From: Gibbula magus | Lineage: Eukaryota; Mollusca; Gastropoda; Trochida; Trochidae | Direction of reading: 5' to 3' | Assembly: GCA_936450465.1 (NCBI GenBank) | Contig: OW388293.1 | Span: 23,089,860-23,153,859, forward strand | DNA: 64,000 bases | Shown here: positions 62,201 to 64,000 of the stretch, piece by piece | Layout: every line of letters begins with the position of its first letter | Position numbering within the stretch: the stretch's first letter is position 1 | Notes under the pieces: generated by a model | Seen by the model: only the letters and a program-made list of their open reading frames with translations | Databases searched by the model: none | Told to the model about the DNA's origin: nothing | Translations under genes and position numbers: made by a program

Positions 62201-63960
62201 ATTATTTCGAATTACAAAAATGAATCCCATTGCTTTACCAAACTATGTACATTTTTTTTTAACTTGATTTTCCGAAGAGAGGAGGTGTTTTACTATTGGT
62301 GACATTATTTTTCAAATACATTTCACAGACTTATGTGAGGGCAAAACATGCTATTGCCCCTTTAAAACTTTATCAGTCTTCAGACCTTTTACCTTTGGGT
62401 CTTGGAATAAGACTTGACAGTAGATATTTGACATTTAAAAATTAAGGTTAAAGATACCAATCTTTCAAGAACAACCAATGACATTAAAGGGGAGCTCTAA
62501 TACTAGTAATAAATCACTTATAAATCAATCAGTTAATTAACATATTTTAATAATGTTTGTATTCGTTACTTCAGACGAGGAGGACTACCTCAAGTTCAAC
62601 GTTCGCTTCCTGGGGTCAGTGGAAGTCAACCACCACAAGGGGGACGAGGTCCTCAGTCAGGCCATCAACAAGGTGGGGAGACTCTACTTTGTATAATATT
62701 CAATATGTTGAAATAACTTTCAACCAATAGGGTTCAACAATGAATTATGTACTGGCCTTCAAGCTCAGATTTCTATTTCCATTCCTGATATGTCAACCAC
62801 TGTCAAATGGATATTTGTTATGTTTACATTTTGCTAGTCTGTCAATAGACAATACAGATACCAGCAGCACTATTTCATTAAGTGTTATTAGCTTATTCTC
62901 TCTCAAAATGCAAATTTTATAGCACTTGTTATACTGTCATAATGATAAATGTATGATTATCAAATTTCAATTTTAATGCTTATTTTCAATTTGTTCCCAG
63001 GTTGCAATAGCACGGAGGACCACGATGAGTTCGGCCCCGCCCCCCATGTGTACTATGGAGGTCAGTCAGTACGGGGTCAGGATGATAGACAAGAGCAAGG
63101 AAGGGGTAGGTAACTCTTGTCACCCTTCTATATATCAATGATGCGTATTCATTCAATGAAAATTACAATATTGTCAATTGTAATATGACTTTGGTGTATC
63201 CTTGATTCTGATAAGTTGATTTCGGTTTTAAACTAAATTTGCTGGTGTTGAAAAACAATGAATCCCAGATATTTTACAAAAGGAAATATCTATCTTATAA
63301 ATCATTGCTTAATCTACAGAATGAAGAGCATAATGACAGTTTATAATCTATGGAATAGATAACACAACCTAAATAGCAAATTGTAACAATGTACATGATT
63401 AGCACTGTTATATTACACAGTTTGAAATTGAAGGTAAAGGTAAAGTTTAAATAGATTAAATTTATACATGATTGTAGAAACTTTTATTAAATTATAATCT
63501 TTACCACAGTGTTAAGAATAAATTACTAACTTTTGGAAAGGCTTTTTTAATGACTAAATTGATACGTTAATAGTTCATCTTTGCAATGACACAAGAAGAC
63601 ATGTAACAGACATTGATTTCTTTATGTTGACCAGTGAAAGAACTAAGGGTAGCACATTATACAGAACTCGTAACACTAATTCCATTTGTATGTAAAGTAT
63701 TCATCTCAGAAATGGACTTCTTTCAATGTTGCAACATCCATATACATATATCTATATACACTTACATATATTACAGTAGTTGTGAAGGGAAAAGCAGAGG
63801 TTTTCATAATAACTTATTAATTATTATTAATTTCTTCATAATCTTTTACCTGAAAACTCATGAGTGTTTATTCTTGATTTCAGCATGAAAGTGATGCATT
63901 TTCCCACTTCTTTGCACTGAAAAATATATCTTACTGTGGAACACATCCAAGGAATGACAA
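23279..63960 (+). CDS. MAPK8IP1: JNK-interacting protein 1-like scaffold (9 exons seen, 3' end outside window)
   Basis: JIP1 proteins tether JNK, its MAP2K and MAP3K, and link cargo such as APP-family receptors to kinesin-1. Exons proposed are 23279-23313 (inferred), 31522-31903, 45032-45146, 51060-51329, 58314-58490, 59126-59206, 62575-62672, 63001-63105 and 63884-63960. Phases join throughout (1,340 coding bases, 446 codons plus 2 bases). Visible parts are an acidic N-terminus with RLAHDIS (like RLTHDIS of vertebrate JIP1), a basic/proline segment RRPRKLPEIPKK, an SH3 domain at about residues 293-348, and a PTB domain from about 355 that is cut by the window edge. The linker before SH3 is short and no canonical vertebrate-type JNK-docking L-x-L motif was found, so exons may be missing. 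JIP2 has the same architecture. Confidence 0.88.
23636..24308 (-). repeat. 145-bp-unit family, copy 2
   Basis: Opens AGAGCCATGGGCTCTGTAGC and closes GGCCTTTCAGGCCAGATGAG, the reverse-complement order of the copy at 59247-61164. About one and a half internal units remain, with a GACGGACGGATGG run near 24230. Inside intron 1 of the JIP1-like gene. Confidence 0.75.
24728..24786. repeat. (GATAA)n pentanucleotide microsatellite
   Basis: About ten AAGAT units in tandem. Confidence 0.93.
25160..25505. repeat. 58-bp minisatellite, six near-identical units
   Basis: CTAGATCAACCACTGCC recurs every 58 bases, with the GATCAACC block starting at 25191, 25249, 25307, 25365, 25423 and 25481. The copies differ by very few bases, implying recent expansion. 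Confidence 0.95.
25507..26802. other. Intron 1 stretch without recognised content
   Basis: AT-rich sequence with only chance ORFs. Confidence 0.45.
26803..27215 (-). mobile_element. CRE-bearing repeat, family B, copy 3 (inverted, with partial forward copy)
   Basis: Reverse orientation of the 17151 copy, with TGACGTCA at 26911-26918 and 26952-26959. At the hairpin near 27115-27155 the sequence turns and about 60 bp of a forward copy follows (TACCTCACTCGATGAG, then GGTATTAGTCAAGAAAAGAC), giving a head-to-head arrangement. Confidence 0.85.
27327..27357 (+). ncRNA. Decayed hammerhead-like relic
   Basis: CTGATGA followed by AGGAGG, a spacer and ACTCTGAAAT resembles the core at 4246-4274, but stem II no longer pairs cleanly. 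It is read as a Penelope-type relic, not functional. Confidence 0.3.
27833..28009. mobile_element. MITE of Tc1/mariner-pogo type (177 bp)
   Basis: Left end CAGTCAAACTGCGATAATCC, right end inverse GGATTATCGAGGCCTGACTG. TA flanks on both sides suit a TA target duplication. The CAGTC..GATAATCCG termini resemble the pogo/Tigger group. No ORF. Confidence 0.8.
28371..28860. mobile_element. TTAA-flanked MITE (490 bp)
   Basis: TTAA at 28367-28370 then AGGTACATCCATTGTGTT. The right end is the exact inverse AACACAATGGATGTACCT followed by TTAA at 28861-28864. A 155-codon minus-strand frame inside has no recognisable protein and is treated as chance. A diverged relative lies at about 56392-56730. Confidence 0.85.
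28865..30335. other. Intron 1 stretch without recognised content
   Basis: AT-rich. A short CTAGT repeat lies at about 29911-29931. No gene or clear element. Confidence 0.45.
30336..31000 (+). repeat. C-rich/G-rich-ended element with 151-bp internal units
   Basis: Starts TGTCCCCCGCCACC and ends GCGGCGGGGGACATGG, then ACAATTACTTGTT. GTTAGCG blocks recur at 30367, 30518 and 30669 (151 bp apart), with a shorter fourth unit. The layout parallels the element at 61225-62112. Confidence 0.75.
31395..31452 (-). repeat. tRNA-like SINE head
   Basis: On the minus strand, TAGTGCAGTGGGTAGGTTG resembles an A box and GGGTTCAATTCCT a B box. The cloverleaf is incomplete. It lies just upstream of JIP1-like exon 2. 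Confidence 0.5.
31522..31903 (+). CDS. MAPK8IP1: JIP1-like exon 2 (acidic N-terminal region)
   Basis: Acceptor TATTTCAG, donor GTAAGT. It encodes (R)LAHDISPDILGEDDCEDF and 127 residues in all, rich in Asp, Glu, Lys and Ser. A repeated ATEKDSTAEKNA-type segment and SPRKSPSP are present. HDIS followed by acidic residues matches the JIP1 N-terminus. Confidence 0.88.
32010..32362. repeat. (GAT)n trinucleotide array
   Basis: Long GATGAT arrays with scattered GTT, GGT and AAT interruptions. The Asp, Met and Ile/His homopolymer frames on both strands are products of it. It begins about 110 bp after JIP1-like exon 2. Confidence 0.97.
32524..33522. other. Intron 2 stretch without recognised content
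   Basis: AT-rich, no supported ORF. Confidence 0.45.
33523..33706. mobile_element. Foldback MITE, family A, copy 3 (decayed)
   Basis: GGCAAGACATAACTCTGGGC, TTTAAGCCTTGCAGTATTTC and, at the right, GATGGAGACTGGCAAGAGTT match family A, but the outer ends are lost. Confidence 0.65.
33707..36389. other. Intron 2 stretch, nothing recognised
   Basis: AT-rich with a short TTATTATTATC / CATCATCAT patch at about 34426-34490 and a poly-G run near 35030. No coding evidence. Confidence 0.45.
36390..37400. repeat. Degenerate long-unit tandem repeat (~250-325 bp)
   Basis: GGTCAGTG(T/C)AG followed by TTTTGTATGGAACTG, ATTCTTGGTCAGTTAT and GGTTAAACAGGACAGGAGTC recur at about 36400, 36680, 36933 and 37258. 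Copies are strongly diverged. Non-coding. Confidence 0.75.
37858..38003. repeat. Large inverted repeat, end of an older element split by piggyBac
   Basis: The left arm (GATATACCCATACTTTTCC, then GATACCCTACACTTTTCCCC) is mirrored at 37949-38003, with arms of about 54 bp. Related GTGTAGGTGTATCGA / TAATACACCTACAC motifs reappear at 44708-44765, beyond the piggyBac, which suggests that one host element was interrupted. Confidence 0.75.
38321..44415 (-). mobile_element. Complete piggyBac transposon (6,095 bp)
   Basis: Flanked by TTAA at 38317-38320 and 44416-44419. The left terminus is CCCTTACGTTGCG and the right terminus ends CATGTTAAGGG (inverse CCCTTAACATG), the CCC..GGG form of piggyBac ends. 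It carries one intact transposase (39883-41895, minus). The long flanks contain degenerate repeated blocks of about 100-200 bp (TCTTTACAATGATGTAAAAA, GCGCATGC) at 38690-39600 and 43240-43860, perhaps transposase-binding subterminal repeats. It is more GC-rich than the surroundings. Confidence 0.85.
39883..41895 (-). CDS. piggyBac transposase, intact
   Basis: 670 codons without interruption. The N-terminus (residues 1-110) is basic and then Asp/Glu/Ser-rich. The DDE-type core follows, with the three catalytic aspartates at D298 (ISVDEGMVPWKG), D377 (HHIFMDNYYSS) and D484 (NKYMGGVDRADQM). A C-terminal cysteine-rich zinc-binding domain includes C597, C600, C626, C629, C634, C638 and H643, used by piggyBac to recognise its ends. 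The family excises precisely at TTAA. An acceptor-like TTTACAG ending at 41907, 12 bp before the ATG, suggests a 5' UTR intron. It lies on the strand opposite to the host JIP1-like gene. All catalytic residues are present, so activity is possible. Frames on the other strand here are shadows. Confidence 0.95.
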   Translation of the reverse strand: MLRGRGRKALRRPRTLHTRTRSFEAVSSDDDFINEIHADEASDMESTDSDGSSGLDSDDAYDRDTVIDSEHGDTDALSDIETEIARTILAAGNSTEEDFSGFEEEFAEIPQYNHDNSQTFDEWVDGPRPRVNLPFTGQTGLRQFIELPENPEPIDFFNLFIHNDDYEDMATETNRYFKQAMEDKILRPRSRMQQWQDTNAEEMKVFVAMTIAMSLVVQRNFADYWSTSDVTSTPFFAKCMPRDRFWLLITYLHLADNRRMPGRNTPCFSPINKLGHLYNRIVHRFSRVYKPHQNISVDEGMVPWKGNLSFKVYLPDKPKKYGIKAFMLCDSHNGYVCKFKLYTGKTNEPVSGGGKTYDVVMDLVNDYVGQGHHIFMDNYYSSTNLYINLWERGIGATGTLRANRKGLPDSVKKPKKKAKQGDMTVSHNHGLLVLRYEDRKSVLLMSTVEDTQLEQTGKKNRATGEPVLKPRIVTTYNKYMGGVDRADQMLSYTPFRVKTLKWWKRVWFHVLNVAMLNSYIVYKEYSKDKPLKTSREYRKALAQHIVTFADKEQVPSLCRRPRGRPSTSDESVTRLHGRHFPTKIEPVGRKKNVTRMCVVCSKAKRAVLAKQIEEGNGPARKSSYECTDCNVSLCAAPCFKLYHTATDYSRAYITATEKERNEEGNEEEEN
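44546..44614 (+). repeat. tRNA-like sequence (SINE head or pseudo-tRNA)
   Basis: CCTGGTGTAATGGTTAGATC resembles a tRNA-Glu-like A-box region and GGTTCGATCC is a strong B box. The acceptor and anticodon stems do not pair well. It lies just outside the right TTAA of the piggyBac, within the older interrupted element. Confidence 0.5.
45032..45146 (+). CDS. MAPK8IP1: JIP1-like exon 3 (basic/proline docking segment)
   Basis: Acceptor ATTACAG, donor GTGGGA. It encodes EPNRKLSDSDNGHH and ends ARRPRKLPEIPKKHRG. The basic cluster followed by hydrophobic and proline residues lies where the JNK-binding region sits in vertebrate JIP1, but the vertebrate L-x-L core is not evident. Confidence 0.85.
46810..47005. 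repeat. Hairpin-bearing repeat unit
   Basis: AGAGAGGTTTCAAAGTAATCG and CGATTACTTTTAAACCTCTCT form a stem of about 22 bp around TGATGAG. TTCAAGAGAGAATGAGCGCT and related AGCGCT, GAGCGC motifs follow. Possibly a small non-autonomous element. No ORF. Confidence 0.6.
47333..47550. mobile_element. Foldback MITE, family A, copy 4
   Basis: Left CAACTTCCCAAAGCAAG, right GCCTTGCGTTTGGAAGTT. The inner inverted ACTCTTGCCAGTCT / AGACTGGCAAGAGT is intact. Confidence 0.8.
47859..48782. mobile_element. Foldback element with AGAGATGGGACGA ends (~0.92 kb)
   Basis: AGAGATGGGACGATGAAACGAA at the left is mirrored by TTCGATTTCTTCGTCCCATC at the right. The ends resemble hAT-type termini, but a clear 8-bp target duplication was not found. 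Internal sequence has no recognised ORF. Confidence 0.65.
48783..50588. other. Intron 3 stretch without recognised gene
   Basis: AT-rich. One GC-richer patch at 49320-49440 includes GTTGCCTAGGTTAC, similar to an RFX X-box with one mismatch, and a 23-codon ORF starting at 49352. Function unknown. Confidence 0.4.
50589..50639 (+). promoter_or_regulatory. CRE plus TATA block, possible internal promoter
   Basis: A perfect TGACGTCA (50589-50596), a half site TTACGTCG (about 50611) and TATAAATA (50632-50639) are spaced as in a CREB-responsive core promoter. It points toward JIP1-like exon 4, whose acceptor is 420 bp downstream. Inference only. Confidence 0.4.
51060..51329 (+). CDS. MAPK8IP1: JIP1-like exon 4 (linker)
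   Basis: Acceptor GTTGCAG, donor GTGAGT. It joins Gly-Tyr-Glu-Pro to EKIRSLADELKEAIEKEEN, a probable helix, then a Ser/Thr/Arg-rich stretch. The acidic stretch DSDNQLIIED is unassigned. Phase fits exons 3 and 5. Confidence 0.87.
51330..52254. other. Intron 4 stretch without recognised content
   Basis: AT-rich, with a short duplicated AGAATCTACCCCTTCCT near 52068-52103. Confidence 0.45.
52255..52560. repeat. Two-copy direct duplication (~130 bp)
   Basis: ACTCTCCATA, GCCAGACTTATT and TTCATCTTTGATTGG recur in the same order at about 52287-52400 and 52425-52550 with substitutions. Confidence 0.65.
53783..54158. mobile_element. TTAA-flanked MITE, family D, copy 1
   Basis: TTAA (53779-53782) then AGGTGATGTAGAACGATTTT. 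Ends AAATGTGCTGTAGCGCTT with TTAA (54159-54162). The right half matches the copy ending at 56193 (TTAGAACTCTTTTGATTGAT; GTGAGATC). Confidence 0.65.
54170..55399. other. Intron 4 stretch without recognised content
   Basis: AT-rich with chance ORFs only. Confidence 0.45.
55404..56193. mobile_element. TTAA-flanked MITE, family D, copy 2 (probable)
   Basis: TTAA (55400-55403) then AGAGACTGTTC. The right end is GAAAACGTGCTACAGCCCTT before TTAA (56194-56197). The right half aligns with family D copy 1. The left end is a weaker match, so the left border is uncertain. Confidence 0.5.
56392..56730. mobile_element. Diverged relative of the 28371-28860 MITE
   Basis: CCTTAAAGGGG, then TTATTGAGAAGTATTGATGG and ATTTTGATG parallel TTATCGAGAAGTACCGACTG and ATTTTGATG of the 28371 element. 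The right end (GTCACCTTCAAGG) is decayed. Confidence 0.5.
56731..58313. other. End of intron 4, nothing recognised
   Basis: AT-rich, no supported ORF or element. Confidence 0.45.
58314..58490 (+). CDS. MAPK8IP1: JIP1-like exon 5 (SH3 domain, first part)
   Basis: Acceptor TTTTCAG, donor GTCAGA. It encodes THRGMHRFIPRHADEIAVEI and then GDPIHVVKESDDLWCEG, which aligns with the JIP-type SH3 (RFVPRHEDELELEVDDP in vertebrates). In JIP1 this SH3 dimerises rather than binding classic proline ligands. Confidence 0.95.
58610..58965. repeat. 62-bp tandem repeat, about 5.5 units
   Basis: AAAGATTCACATTTCATTGA recurs with the GATT block at 58626, 58688, 58750, 58812, 58874 and 58938. It lies in the intron between the two SH3 exons. 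Confidence 0.9.
59126..59206 (+). CDS. MAPK8IP1: JIP1-like exon 6 (SH3 domain, end)
   Basis: Acceptor GCTGCAG, donor GTGAGG. It encodes VNLRTAQKGIFPGMYATDL, the last SH3 strands (G-I/V-F-P), then an acidic linker FLEEES. Confidence 0.95.
59247..61164 (+). repeat. 145-bp-unit family, long copy with eleven units
   Basis: Opens AGCTCATCAGGCCTGAAAGG and a (CCGT)n run (about 59297-59345). GACTCCTTGGCCAATGGGGA then repeats every 145 bp (59413, 59558, 59703 and on to 60863). Closes GAGCCCATGGCTCTA. Each unit contains the palindrome GTGACCCCA..TGGGGTCAC. It fills most of the intron before the PTB exons. Confidence 0.93.
61174..62361. mobile_element. TTAA-flanked MITE, family C, copy 4, with nested insertion
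   Basis: TTAA (61170-61173) then AGGGGCTGTTTTGC. Ends CATGCTATTGCCCCT with TTAA (62362-62365). The family C body stops after GGTAAAACATCTTATAA near 61222 and resumes at about 62113 (CAATTATCC, then ATTGCATGGCGGCCATTTTA). Confidence 0.8.
61225..62112 (+). repeat. Element nested in MITE C copy 4
   Basis: Starts CCCCCGCTACGAAGTAAGCG (a hairpin with GCGGGGGTAT) and ends GGCGGGGGTATGTGAGCC, then CTCACTTTTTTCTTGT. Internal units with GGGACAAGTTTTCTCGG and TTCCGAAATATTATTTTTT recur at 61404, 61555 and 61734. The end layout parallels 30336-31000. Confidence 0.75.
62575..62672 (+). CDS. MAPK8IP1: JIP1-like exon 7 (PTB domain, first part)
   Basis: Acceptor CTTCAG, donor GTGGGG. It encodes YLKFNVRFLGSVEVNHHKG and then DEVLSQAINK, the first strand and helix of the JIP PTB domain, which binds NPxY-type tails. 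Confidence 0.95.
63001..63105 (+). CDS. MAPK8IP1: JIP1-like exon 8 (PTB domain, middle)
   Basis: 35 in-phase codons, VAIARRTTMSSAPPPMCTME then VSQYGVRMIDKSKEG. Acceptor GTTCCCAG, donor GTAGGT. The MEVSQYGVRMIDK strand pair matches the PTB core. Confidence 0.93.
63884..63960 (+). CDS. MAPK8IP1: JIP1-like exon 9 (PTB domain, continues outside window)
   Basis: Acceptor TTTCAG, donor GTAAGT. It encodes HESDAFSHFFALKNISYCGT then HPRND, aligning with the SHFFQLKNISFCGYHPKN block of JIP1. The reading frame continues beyond the window. Confidence 0.95.
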
Positions 63961-64000
63961 GTAAGTTTTTATCAAAGTTGACTTAATAGATGTTAAGATA

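Overview
The window looks like invertebrate nuclear DNA, most likely from a bivalve mollusc. That is an inference from the small conserved exons in long AT-rich introns, the heavy load of foldback and TTAA-flanked elements, tRNA-like SINE heads, and Penelope-like and piggyBac sequences. No prokaryotic operon, rRNA or CRISPR array is visible. Two protein-coding host genes are well supported, and nearly everything else is repeat or transposon.

Layout. Positions 1-2194 are non-coding downstream sequence with a 145-bp-unit repeat and a foldback element. Positions 2195-9133 (minus) hold a complete eight-exon gene for mitochondrial ATP synthase subunit b (ATP5PB, 268 aa), whose phases close exactly over 807 coding bases. 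A possible divergent + strand first exon starts 33 bp from its ATG. Positions 9.4-23 kb are repeat-rich spacer. It contains TTAA-flanked MITEs, two copies of a repeat carrying paired CRE palindromes, a Penelope-like GIY-YIG endonuclease remnant, and next to that remnant an array of ETS-type sites, an E-box, a TATA box and a hammerhead-ribozyme motif.

From about 23.3 kb to the right edge (+ strand) lies a JNK-interacting protein 1 type scaffold gene (MAPK8IP1-like). Exons for its acidic N-terminus, a basic/proline segment, an SH3 domain and most of a PTB domain are visible, and it continues beyond base 64000. Its first exon is inferred. The 13-kb intron between exons 2 and 3 contains a 6.1-kb piggyBac transposon with an intact 670-codon transposase, flanked by TTAA and itself inserted in an older hairpin-bearing element. 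Later introns hold more MITEs, an eleven-unit 145-bp array and a nested insertion inside a MITE.

The two genes are functionally unrelated: one is a respiratory-chain structural subunit, the other a kinase-pathway and motor-cargo scaffold. The most interesting signals are the hammerhead module at 21.5-21.8 kb with related motifs at 4.2 and 27.3 kb, the repeats carrying paired CRE sites, the complete piggyBac, and a CRE+TATA promoter-like block inside the scaffold gene just before exon 4.
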